NCBI RefSeq assembly: GCF_000327385.1
Contig: NW_008709781.1
Coordinates: 1,303,282 to 1,367,281 of the forward strand
Source: Lottia gigantea
Taxonomy: Eukaryota > Mollusca > Gastropoda > Lottiidae
Direction: 5' to 3'
DNA: 64,000 bases
The notes below the pieces were generated by a model. The model was given only the letters and a program-made list of their open reading frames with translations, did not search any database and was not told the DNA's origin. The position numbers were made by a program, and so were the translations under genes. This document shows positions 44,927 to 57,280 of this stretch, in pieces. Positions within the stretch are counted from its first letter, which is position 1, and each line of letters begins with the position of its first letter.

Positions 44927-47835
44927 CTAATCACCACCTGCACCACCCATCATCATAGGTTGATTGGGAAAGACAACGGGCTGGTTTTGTCTTCCTACTG
45001 TACCAATAGGACATCTGTTAGTGAAGTTATTTTGGAAGGTGTTTTGAACGGACTGTGAGCATGACGTGACAATGACTTGTAAATGTTCTGCGACTCTGAA
45101 ATGAAAATGAAAATGAAAATACACATTTGTTAAGAGAAGTGATCATCGAAACATTTCAACTCTTAAAGAACTGGGACCTCTTCTCCTCACACACCAATTT
45201 AATTCTAAGCCATCACTGTATATTTTACGGGCGATAAACATCGTTTGGAATGTTAATACATAGCTTCAATAAAATCCGATTAGAATAGTAACTGTAACTT
45301 CCATTGCTGTAATGCGAAATGTGGACCGACAGAAAGGCAGTAAACGAGAAATAGATATGAAAGCAATAGGCTATAATTGACTTACTTTATAAATTGAGGA
45401 TTATATGGAGCATTACCACCAAATAGGATAGCAACCAGAGCTTGACTGTCTTGTGGGTTAGATACAACATTACAGAATAACTGATTCTGCCAATAACAAT
45501 CTTCACCAGTCGACTGTCCGAATAAAGTCGAGGCTGCTTGGAAATCAATGGCGTTACAACTTTGACTGTTGACCACACTTGTCATTTGTTTAGCAGCACA
45601 CTTCGAAACTTTTTGCAAATATTGCTGTCCCTGAAATTCAAAAGTAAGATTGGGGAACACCTTCAAGTGATCTATTAGAGGAAGGAGCATAAAGGTAGCC
45701 TCAAAATATATGATCATATATTTAGATACAACGACAAAAACAATTTTAGCATGTTCGTTTTGTTTTTGTGAGTGTTAGGTTACTGAACTCCCCAGACAAG
45801 CAAATTAGAACAACCAATCAAGTGCTTTGTTCAGTAAATGTGAGGATATGGCAAATAACAGACGTTGCAAACCAAAATGTCCAAGCAATATTTCAAGATG
45901 AGTTCTTAAAGAAGAATGATGTCAGATCTCCATTGAGTGAAGTTACAGCAAAAAGCGGTTATTAGATAGCTTAGTATACGCCTTTTGAATAAAAATATTT
46001 GGCAGTACAGTAACAATTACCAGTATGAAATATTCAACCTTCAGTCATACACTTCTTTTGAACATATTGAAGCGATATTGAATAATATTACCAAGATTTG
46101 TCAAAATCTGGGAAGAATCGTGCCTTTTAGTGTTTATGAGCTAAAAATTGAAAACGTTTTCAAGAACAAGGTCAAGAATTTTTTTGATTTTTCTGAAAAA
46201 TCTATCACGAATTGTGCCTTCTAGAGTGTAATTACGGGCTAAAAATCGAACGTGTCTTCATGAACAAGGGCCATAACTCATACTAAATATTTTTCAATTT
46301 TCTGATATTTCGATAGGGTTCATCCTTGGGTGATAACAAACATTTGCACCAAATTTCGTCAAAATCCGCCAATAATTTAACCTTTAAGAGTGTTTACAAG
46401 CTAAAATTGAACGAGTTTTCAAGATCAAGGATAATAACTCGTACTAAATATTTATAGATTTTTCTGCTTTTCAATATTCATCCTCTGTGATTACAAACTC
46501 TCACACCAAGTTTCGTCTAAATCTGTCAAGAATTGAGCCTCCTAGAGTGTTGACGAGCAATACAAGAACAAGGGCAATAACTCATACTAAATATTTATTG
46601 ATTTTTCTGATTTTCAATAGTGTTAATCCTTGGGTGACTACAAACAATCATACCAAGTTTCGTCAAAATCAGTAAAAAAATTGTGCCTTCTAGAGTGTTG
46701 TCGAGCAACTGTGAACGGACATGGGTGACGTCAATATACGCCCCCGATTTCATGTGAGCGTATAAAAATAAAATACATTTATTTCAATCAAATTGCTACC
46801 CAAATAACCAATTAAAACATCTGCCTAGTTCCTCAGAACTTACCTGAAAAGAAAATCTTCCGGAAAGACGTTGAGCCCCTTGACATAACGACTGCATATC
46901 ATTGACTAAAAACTGGCCTTGAAACAAACATTGCTGTTCAACTTGATTAAAACAGTCGTAAAATCTACAGTCACCACTAGAAGCCAAAATTTGACATTGA
47001 TTTCCTGTAAATATAACATTTTTATTTATTTAATTTAAAAGATCGAAAATATCAATTAGATTAATAATATAAAGACTGGAGATTTGGGATGACATGGTTT
47101 ATGTTCATGAATGCGGACATGCTCCGTGTTTGAGAAACTACGAGGTTCTGAACTTTTCGCGATTTTACTTTTGTAGCAATGCCCAAAATGACATTCCAAT
47201 CGATCTGCAGATGCTTTACTTGCTTATAATTCTCGCTCGATGTTGTTCTTTTCAAGTTAACGAATATGTGGATTTAGTGGTATTGCTACAAAAATATGGG
47301 CGTAATAAGTTCTGAACCTGGAAGCTTCCCTGTAACACTTCTTTCTGGCCTTCCCAGACGTGAATCAGGCGAATAGCAAGTGGGAATTTCTATCCTGAAT
47401 AGCGAAACGGATATCAGGAATTGAGATTTGTGAGTTGGTAAGTAAGGCAACAAACACATACGAAGAATATACTCCATTAAGCCATAATTTACAAAATTGT
47501 AACTCACCCTGTTGCTGTGGTTGTTGTCCACCGGGATTTCCAAATGGAAATTGTATCGGCTGGAGTGGAAATATAGATGGCTGTTGTGGTTGGGGAAATG
47601 TTTGTCTTCCAGGGTTTGTATCTTGTACCCACCATGGATCAGTATTTGGTTGTGGTACAGGAAACGTTTGTCTGCCAGGGTTTCTGTTTGGTACTCCCCA
47701 TGGATCAGTATTTGGTGGTTGTTGAAAGTCTGGTTGAAAGTTAGGAAATATTGTTCTCTGTGGCTGTGGAATTCCCCATCCTGATACCGTAGAAGCACTA
47801 AGTACAAGTAAAACTGAGGCAAACAAAATATCCAT
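44927..47835 (-). CDS. Stanniocalcin-like secreted glycoprotein with Pro/Gln-rich N-terminal extension
   Basis: Four exons on the minus strand: 47508-47835, 46844-47004, 45386-45630 and 44927-45095; 903 nt, 300 aa. MDILFASVLLVLSASTVSG is a clear signal peptide. Residues 20-110 are rich in Pro, Gln and Asn with imperfect repeats (NTDPWGV, NPGRQTFP). The rest has exactly 11 cysteines. Their order fits vertebrate STC1 as I recall it: C2-x4-C3 (CRFYDC against CGSFAC), 23 residues between C5 and C6 in both, QGQQYLQKVSKC against QGKAFVKESLKC, and CYWQNQLFC against CYSKLNVC. In vertebrates the last cysteine joins the dimer. The C-terminal tail is MMMGGAGGD. Stanniocalcins are secreted regulators of calcium and phosphate; the role here is inferred. 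An alternative is an unnamed molluscan secretory protein with convergent cysteines. Confidence 0.8.
46065..46770. repeat. About 120-bp tandem repeat block in stanniocalcin-like intron 2
   Basis: Four to five degenerate units with AAATTTCGTCAAAATCCG, CTAGAGTGTT, CAAGGGCAATAACTC and ACTAAATATTTATTGATTT. The block ends with ATATACGCCC..TTCATGTG..TATAAAA, which recurs near 52525-52565 in an SLC30A9 intron. This marks the end of a dispersed repeat family. Confidence 0.75.
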
Positions 47836-47890
47836 GTTAGCTGTTATAACGTCTCCAACCAATAAACACAGATTGGGAGGACCCCTGTCA

Positions 47891-47922
47891 TTTTATAGTG
47901 GAAGCTTGGGATCTTATATATC
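47891..47922 (-). promoter_or_regulatory. TATA-box candidates for the stanniocalcin-like gene
   Basis: On the minus strand TATAAAA lies at 47891-47897, about 56 bases before the ATG, and ATATATAAGA just upstream at about 47912-47921. The nearer one would set a 5' UTR of roughly 30 bases. A TATA promoter fits a highly expressed secretory gene. Confidence 0.5.
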
Positions 47923-49630
47923 TGGTGTTACTTTGCAATGACGAATTTAACATTTGCATGATATGTTGAAAAGTAGACCAGGAACTCAGAAAATACATTC
48001 AATTAAAGGTACTGTATAATGTGACATTTTGACATTCAGTTACTTGATTAACAGTTGGATGTCAAATAAGAGAAAAAAAATTTAAAAACAGCTGCACTCA
48101 TTAGATGATGAGTATGAAGTTTTTCGTAGTGACATTATTCACCGATTCTGAGATATGTCAACGATAGTATAGCATGACTCAGGATCATAGCTATATCGAA
48201 TGCAAGTTCCGCATTAACATATCGAGTGGCCGACTGGCATACCCCCTCTTGCTAAAGCAACATCAGTGAAGGAAGTTATGTTAAAAAGGGTTTGTAAATA
48301 AACTCAGCAGCTTCCCTGCAATTCTACTTTTCCTAATGAAGACGGGGAACGCCATGCTGAAAGGTCAAATTTACAATAACCATGTTTTGTTTCTGATTGC
48401 TTACACGGCATTTTGTCTGTGACTTAAATGACAATAAACCATTTTTCCGAAATAGACAATTAAGGGGAAAACTAGGTTTAAAAGCGAAAAGCCACCACAC
48501 CACGGCTTTCTACGATGCTGGTGTTTTTCAATTTTCAACATCTGCATCTGTCACTAACTTTAATCTCCACATTTTTACTAATAGATTTCAATAGACAGTC
48601 ATTTCCTTTCTATTCTGAGCTTGTTTAAAGTTTAGGCTCTTGAAGACAGTGGTGTTTCGCCATTTTGAGAACTGGAAAGCATTTGTCCAAATTTCCTAAA
48701 ACAAATCTCAAAGCCGTAGATGTATATTTATCAGATAAATAGGTTTCTGATTTTGGGTTTGACAGTACTCTCTCAACATACACCCTTGGAAAGTCAGTTT
48801 ACACAAATAATTCGTTCAAGGGGGAAGTGAATTAAAGTTCAAAGTAAATAGTAAGGTGTCAATGAAAATAAATTGGTGCAGTAAGTTGATGTTTATATGC
48901 ACTCTAATTACACTAAACTAATATTACAGGTTAACATTCAATATTTATTTTCTACAGTCGGGGATTGGACGAGATATGTCTGTAATTTTAATCTGAACAA
49001 CATTTTGTACCCAACCAAAACCGACGGGCAATCTAAGTTAAAATGGGGCAAAGGGGGTCTAGCTGACTTAACACATACATGTAGGCCTATAAAGACATTT
49101 CTTATATCGTCGTCGCATAAAAAGGGGGGAGGGGCATTCATATCCATTAGGCTTCTAGTTGCATCAAGGTCCTGATTTGTAAGATCGGTATTTTACTTCT
49201 TACACATATGTGCAAGATACAAAATGTTTTAAATTAGTTTAGAATCCCTTCTACATAATAGTCAACAAAATCATGTAGATTTATTCAAAAGCACCTTTAT
49301 CTCTCAATAAGACATATTGTGCAACAAAGCTTTACAAAGCAAATACTTCATGGTTAATTGCCATAATCCATTGCGGAGAAGAAAAAGTATTCAAAACCAA
49401 ACAGAAAATATTTTTGCAGGTTTTATTTGTTGCCATTTGTAAATTGACTTAGTATAATTGGCGTTATACATCAACAATGACAAAATACAGCAATGACTAA
49501 ATTGCAATACTTGTAACACAGCATTGAACCCTACAAAGTGAGTCCTTACTACACAATATATGAAAAGATGTTAAGTAGGCGACACCTGTTCCCCATTACC
49601 AGTATTACATATGAATAAGTTATTGTTTAA
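47923..49630. other. Intergenic, no gene recognised
   Basis: Short frames on both strands overlap each other near 48900-49175 and lack motifs and splice context. A weak dispersed-repeat word (AATGAAGACGGG..A.GCCATGC) near 48335 recurs near 51178. Confidence 0.5.
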
Positions 49631-49639
49631 TTAAAAAAA

Positions 49640-50010
49640 CATAGCACTGAACCACAATCCTTAAAACATTGCACTAAACTACATTCCTTATAACTTAGCT
49701 CTGAGTAACAGTCCTTTTACAAAGCGCTTAACCACAATCATTTAAACATAGCACTGAACCTCAATCCTTATAACATAGTTCTGAACCACTGTTCTTAAAA
49801 TATAGCACTGAACCACTGTTCTTATATCTTAGCATTAGACAATGAAATGAACCACAATCTTTGGAACATAATTCTGAACCAAAATCAATATAACACGGCA
49901 CTAATCCACAGTCTTTATAACATAGAACTGAACCTAATGGTGCTAGGTTGATTTTACCATAGTACTGAACCACAATCCTTATAATATAGAAATGAACCAT
50001 AATAACACTA
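49640..50010. repeat. Minisatellite of about 28 bp
   Basis: About 13 degenerate units of CATAGCACTGAACCACAATC followed by CTTATAA, downstream of the SLC30A9 3' end. The minus-strand frame 49761-50081 (YKDCGSV-like repeats) is translated repeat. Confidence 0.85.
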
Positions 50011-50311
50011 CTTTTAACATAGCACAGGGTTAGTACCATAGTAAATTTGATGAATTTCAAAAATATAAGAAGACCTAACAATCACTTGAATAATGAAGTC
50101 TAATCCTTGAACAAATGAAGAAATAGACATTGAAAGTAAATCACTTGGCACAGACTGATATATTCCAGGAATGATAGAATATATGGAATTGTATTTAAAC
50201 TGTTGTCAAAGTTGTTTTGTGTAAAAATCAAATGAACTTTTGAACTTATTATATGTAATAAACATACAGTAATTACTCTATAATAGTATAACATGTAATA
50301 GAATAACACAT

Positions 50312-53300
50312 TCATATAGCTTCTAAGTCAATATGTCTCACTCTTGAATTCTTTGCCTGAAAAAAAAAAATTATGAAGTTTTCTATCAGGCAAATTTGCT
50401 TTAGCAGCAGAAACGGTCCTATATTCATCTGTCATCTTTCATGAGCATAGCTTTGTAGCAAACCAGTCTGTCAGGCTTTTTCAATGTTTGATTGGCATTA
50501 CTGTCTTAAAATATCTATCTCAAATCAGATTATACCCTAGCTTCTTACTTACTGAGCTACTGTGATATTAAAGTATTCCATCTATCACTAGGGCAACTGA
50601 TTACGAAAAGAAGGCTTAATTAAAAATATATGTTTTCAAATATTGGAGCTATGTAATGTACTGTATATTTTCTAACCTTGAGTTTTGTCTCTATTCTGTC
50701 AGTCTGTAAACCTATTTGTTCAGCTAATAATGGTCCATAAGATAACATAAACTTTTCTACATCTTCAACTGTTTTAGCTGTAACCATTTTCTATAATATA
50801 AAAATCAAGCATCAAATTAAAAAATACTAAAAATATATAACATGGAATTTAGTCAGCCATTGTTTTCTAAAATAAAGCAATATAATATCTATGATTACAT
50901 AGTTGGGTACAGTCATGTTTAAAAAAAAATGTACTTGAAAATACTCATACAGAATAGGTCTCAATATTTTTTTTTTTAGATCATTTGTCAATATAACAAT
51001 AATTCACTGACTTTACATCTGAAACAAAGCACTAAAACGATTAGTCTGTATATGTTACATACTCATCAATACCCCAATACATATCCTGTATATATCCAGA
51101 TTGAAATTTCAATACTATTCCAATAATAATTGCAAATGAAATGAACAGGAGTGTTCTCTTCTGCAACTAATTGGGCTAATGAAGACGGGCAATGCCATGC
51201 AGTGTGCACTGAGGCAAATTTAGAAATTATTAAATTTATAGATTGTATTAGTATAATACCTTTAACATTTCATCTTTATTATGAGCTCTTCTTAAATAAT
51301 CTCTTGTTATTTCTTTAAAATCAAAATTCACCTCAGCTTTAAACCTGATCAAACCACCTGATTCAATAGCTTTTACATCATGTACAGATCTGTAGGGAGA
51401 ATATTATATTTTACACAATGGTTGTTTTTTACTCTATGAACTGGTAAAACAATTATTCACATAAAATGAAGTTTTACGTCCTAGGTTTCTGCTCCAAATT
51501 GGATTTACAAAAACATGAAACACCATGAAATGTCTACTGACAGCAGCTCAGTGTATGGTCCCATCCAAATGACTGGCACAGTCTCCTGTAACCTGCATCA
51601 CTGAAACTGGTTTGAAAAATCCATAAGTATCATTAGGATTTATGCTGGGATCGAAGCCTGCATCCGGGTTTAGTGAGAAGTTTGTAACCCACTGAGCCAA
51701 CCTAGTCTCCTAAATATTCAATGACTTTATTGGCATCAGAACAGATAATACAATAGCTGTTACCAATGTATTACCAAAGTGTAATTTAGGATATTCCAGT
51801 TTGGTTTTGCAGTTTCTATCGTTAGTATTTTGGGTTGGGGGTTATCACCACTGACTGTAAATCAATCTTACTTTATCATTCTGTCATTTTCTAATAAATC
51901 TTTTAACACTTCTATTTCATTCTGAGGTATAGATCTGTCAATAGAAATATGAGTTTAGTAGTAAATGTATAAAAAGGCTGATTTTAAAAAAAAAGGTAGT
52001 ATTACATCCCAAATAAAGTTAATCAGGTTGAAAGTTATTCATCGATTTTTCAGAATCCAATGTGATGTGTAAAAGGGACATGTTCTTTAAATATTACGTT
52101 TTTTCAGATGAGAGAGTTAAATTTCTATGTCCAGCGACTTACTTTTCAGCTATACTATCCACATTAATTTTACTATTAGTAATAGCAACACCTGCTAATA
52201 AACACCCTATTACTATAGAACCAATAGGATCCATAATTAATAAACTTTCATAGGAACTAGACAGTGCCATACAAACACCAGCAAATGAGACTCCTATTAC
52301 AGCAATCAGATCTTCAGAAAATACCAGAGTTACAAACGGATCAATGCCAGAAAATACTGAAATGACAGAGAGAAATATCTATATTTTACAAATATAAAAG
52401 CTTTTCGAGACTCCTTCCTTTTTTGTTTGCATTGGTCAAATCTATATATAATGAATTATATTAACATAATAAACAGAAAGAAAGTATGTCAAATCAACAA
52501 CTTGTTTAAAGATAGCTTGCCAGGCAAGGTAATATACGCCCATTTCATGTGGGCATATAAAAAGTAAGAAGTGATGACAACAAATAAATTGTAACTTTGA
52601 CTTCAATACAATATATCATTATGATAATTACATCAGTACCATCTTTAAATGATACTAATTTTAATGATTGTTTAAATGAATTATGATATCCTTGTCCTAC
52701 TCAAACAGAATTATATATATATGCTTACAATATCTTTTGAAAGAAAGACCCATTGCTTTAGATTCTGTTTCTATTCTCTTGTAGGCTCTACTGAAAGAAT
52801 CTGAAAATAAAATAATCTATAGTAACAAGTAAGTGATACATAGGACCTACATTGCATGACAAAGATTCTAAGGATATAGAAATAGATCAGTTAATGCTGC
52901 TCTCTCTATTAAAATAACCAATAGAAGACTTTGGTAAGAGTCAAGTTGATATATCAGAGTTGATACTTACATAACTCTAGAGCTAATGATATACCAATCA
53001 CACCCATACCCTACAATATAACACATGATATTTCAGTTATTTTTCAGGTTATTTTAGGTTAACAAAAACCATATACCAAGTAATAAATTCACTTCTGCAC
53101 CAAAAGATTTGTTGACTTTTTAGATTTTAGTAGGTTTCTTGTAATTTCTACATAAATAACCTAGTATAGTCATGTTATTGTAATCTTATTGAGTGACATC
53201 ACTGCAAAAAGATATCAAATCGGCCATCCAGATAATAATAACGGTCTGCAGAATTCAGATAGCTATAAACTTCTCTTGTTACAACAGGTCATATCTTTTA

Positions 53301-56300
53301 TGTTCAATGATAGGTTTGGGGTTTTTATGTCCGAAAGTGATGGAGATGAAATTCACTGGACAAATCTAGGGACAAATAATCACTCACCACTGATGTGTTC
53401 TGTAAATTCATTGAATCTAAACTTGTTATCATTTCAACGCCATGCCATATTGATAATATAGACCCCAAACCAAACGATGAAACACCACACAATAATGCAA
53501 ATATATTACGACGCTTCATATAACCATACCTATAATAAATTCATACAAGTAACATGTATTTTGTACAGTCATTACATGTACTGTAAGAAGCTTATTCCTT
53601 GTGTAGTCCAATGACTTTATGTCACTTGATTGGCAATAATTTCTTTATTGCAGTGTTGCAAAACAATTTGATAAGAAATACAGGTAACAAAGTTTAAACT
53701 TACGGATAATTTAAATCTGCTTCTCTTGAAGATAAATAAGTTACATAAGCTAATACAAGCTACAATATCAAAACAAAGGAGTGAGTGTTTTAATGAAGAC
53801 ACATTGTGAGTTTTCTATCCAAGTTTCATGAATCAGCCTTCAATCAATATCTAAAATAGCTGAGATAACACTTTAATTCTAGTAATTTAGAATTTGAACA
53901 AAATTAAAACTATCCATGTCTTTGCTTCATAATTTGTGCAAAATTTCAGGTGTAAGGTGGGCTGGATATCCTCAAATAGTGTCAGAGGTGAATTTGTATT
54001 TTGGCTTAAATTCTTCAGAAGGATAATTTTTGGTAACGTCAAAACCTTGTGAACATGGTAAGCAAGGGTGGACTAAAGGAATGTTTCTCTTCCTTTGTTC
54101 TTAAAGTTACATTGTGTTGATTATTACTTATCCTACCTAAATGATAAGTGTGTAAGTACTAACCTGATTGACAGTATCAGCTAAAGAATGGAGAAATTCT
54201 GCGTACATACTAGCTGATCCTGTATAACTTGCAGCCCAGAATTTCAGTACTGATAGTAAAGCATTTCTGTAAAGGAAATTAAAGAGAAGTTTATATCCTA
54301 CTTTTCTGCAGTTTAGTTGATTGAAGGTTGGTAGCAATGAACAACAATGAAGAAACTCTGGTAATGAAGATTTAGTTTGCACTTTGATATTGTCATAAAA
54401 TAACCTACAGCATAAAAAGCCTCATTTAATTGTTTGATTTGAGAAACTAGGTGGTTTTTCAGTGAGTTCCTCCTTTTTAACAGTTCCTCGTACAGCCATT
54501 TACCAGTCATTGCTTTTTTGTAGAAATACCACGAAGAAAGCTAAACTGATTATAATTATGCATATGATTATATGCTTTCCTCTATATTTATAGATTTATC
54601 TCCCATGGATAGAAGGGCTTGAACATTTTAATTTAAAAAATACTTACACTCCAAGAGCTGATAAAACTACATTCATTGGTCCTATTTTATTATCTTTCTG
54701 TAAAATAATGAATATGAATAATCGAATTAATTATGAAGAAAGATAAAACAATGTCAACCAACCCATGAGTTCTTTCAAGTCAAGATATCACATAGAATAA
54801 CACTTATTTTGAGTTCAATGGAGTAATTGATCAAGAAATATTTTCCAAGAGTTTTATTAATCATCTATTCAAATAACATTAAGTGTAACATCATATCCTG
54901 TTCCTTCCTAATAAAAAAAAAAAAAAAAAGATGTTAATATTCTTTTTCTTTTTCACACCAATGTTATAGTTATTAGTAAAAGATTTACCTCTAGTTTCGG
55001 AGCTTTCCTAGGATTAAATTTATACATCTTTGGGTCTACAGTACCTTCTTGTTTTCTACCAAGCTTAAAAACTATCAAAAGAACCAAATCATCCATAAAT
55101 ACATTTCTTTCAAAGTCCTAGAATGGGATAGTTAATTCAGGTGGTTTGGGCACATAACAGCTACTTTAGGACTCGTTGTCACCTTTATTAATTTGATTTG
55201 GCATGCTAAAATCTAAAAACGTGTAAAAGTCAAAAAGTCAAAAAGTATTCTTGTGATGCCAAACTGGTGGTAAATTTGGAATTACAGCTAGTAGACAGGA
55301 TTACGGGTAAACCCCAGTTTTATCCTGATAAAATATGTCATTTTGGCTTCTTTGATTTTTAGAAAAAGACATACATCATGTATTATATAATTGACAACAT
55401 GTTTCCAGAACTCACAATGGAATGGATATGGTTCTAATCTTTTCATCTTCTCTTTCTCAATAGCTTTTAAACTTCCCCATTTCTTGATAGCTCTACAACA
55501 CAAAGAAAGGGAAATAAGACTCTTTAACATTAATGTAGGTAATCTCCTAAGTCTCTAAAGGGATGAGATAGACATGTTTATCAAAGATTAAAATTTTAAT
55601 AATTCTAGGAGTGAGGTTAAAACTTTTTACATCTAGGCATAATTGTTAATTATCATCAGTGAAGAATTTTAGACAATAATTTGTGAAAAATCTTTAAAAA
55701 GTGACTTTTTTGATTGGAAATAATTTTAAAACAATGGCCAGGTATTTCAGAGCTCTAAAAAAATACGAGCCAATCCAGAGTCCTGTTCAATCCTATACTA
55801 TAATAATAGAAATATTATAACATGGGATATGTAGATAATGTTTCAATAGATGATATTTAACTGACTTACATATATTCAACATCACTACGTAAAAATAGTT
55901 CAAAGTTTTCACCCAGATGGTATGGACTTCTACTTTTAAAACATGGTAGACTTTCTATTTCCCTACAATAAATCAGACAACCAAATTAATATTTATCATA
56001 TACCTAGCCTCTAATAAACATTTTGATGCATTAATCTAATCTTTATAATCTTTATTCCAGTGATTTTTAAACTAATTCTTGCACTTTATTTCGTTTGATA
56101 TATATTGAAGAATTGCCATGCCTTCTCTGATTTCTATACATAATGAAAATGTACTTACTTCTGTGTAAGTAAGTACTTCTGCATTGCATTAAATGGTTCA
56201 ATATAAATATTATCTTTGAAATAATAATAATCATTCTTTAATACATCTTTACTTTTCACTTTACCCTTATCTACAGAAAAAAATAAATTATATAACACAA

Positions 56301-57280
56301 TGAACTCATACTCTTGTAAAATAGATGATTGCTGACAACCCTAAACTATTTCTTTTTCCTACTGTTCCCAGAAAAAGGGGCTTTTGTTGTTCAATACTGT
56401 TCAAATCTGTAGATTTAAGAGCAAACCTCTGAATTCACTTAGCTTATGTGGCTTAATTGATTTCAATATAAAATAAAATGTTACCTTGAACGTCTGTAGA
56501 TTTTACATTCTGACTATTTTGTGAATCTGAGCTTATTACTCTAACATGGTGTATAGGGAATAAAAATAATTGTTTTGATTTATTTCTATATCTAGGTTGA
56601 AATAGTCTGGTAGCTTGACAACCTGTAAAATACAGAAACAAACTATAGGTCAGAGAAAATTAACATGTTATTTAAGCCAAGAGCAAACAGGAGCCATCAG
56701 CTCAGGGAGAATTCATCCGTGCACTTTTCATTAAGGCTATAGCTTCCGTGTGCAGGTAAATTTGTGTAAGATTTTGTTCATTCGTGCCAAATTCTTAAAA
56801 AACCAATGTGTTTTATAATTTTTAAATAAAAGAGAAAGCGAAGCATAAATGTTTTTGAATTTTTCTATTTTGTTTAAGAGAATTGGAAGAAAATTGGAAT
56901 ATCAACCTTAAAATATTACTGTTAGAAAATTTTTTTTGTCAGTTTAAATTGAAAAGAAACACATTTTTCATAAATATCTACTAAAAAAAGTCACAAATTT
57001 TGGCTGCAATTTGTCCTCTGTAAAAACAAATTTTGAAGACATAATATGTGCTCAAGCATTCAAACAGTACTATTTTGAGCCTGCTATTCCACTTCCAAGA
57101 ATAATGGAAAACATTCAAAAAACGTTTTACTTTGCTAATTAATCTAACAATAATATTACCTTTACAAGATATTGACAGTGTTCTAAGAACTGTGTTAGTC
57201 GATATTGACTGATGGCTTGAATACAATATTTTGTTTATAAATAAACATTGGACTCTTCTTTGGCTTAACGGAAACATCAT
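50312..57280 (-). CDS. SLC30A9: Zinc transporter 9 (SLC30A9 / ZnT9)
   Basis: Seventeen exons on the minus strand: 57160-57280, 56485-56622, 56159-56270, 55870-55962, 55416-55492, 54989-55071, 54648-54697, 54164-54266, 53704-53759, 53388-53529, 52971-53010, 52729-52800, 52143-52356, 51872-51934, 51260-51389, 50677-50790 and 50312-50356. All phases join, giving 550 aa against 568 in human. The first 40 residues are basic and Ser/Thr-rich, like a mitochondrial presequence. The ZnT9 landmarks are SYTGSASMYAEFLHSLADTVNQ, with metal-site H251 and D255 of the cation-diffusion-facilitator fold, then PYGYMKRR, SIWHGVE, SIPQNEIEVLKDLLEND, VHDVKAIESGGLIRFKAEV and the C-terminus VRHIDLEAI (human VRHVDLEIL). 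The family member exports zinc from mitochondria. A 5' UTR exon is likely, since an acceptor (TATTCCAG) sits just before the ATG. Confidence 0.96.

Noticed and set aside
47435-47784. Plus-strand Cys/Gly-rich frames resembling a small secreted peptide
   Set aside because: They are the antisense of the Pro/Gln-rich exon of the stanniocalcin-like gene.
49761-50081. Minus-strand 106-codon frame
   Set aside because: Translation of the 28-bp minisatellite downstream of SLC30A9.
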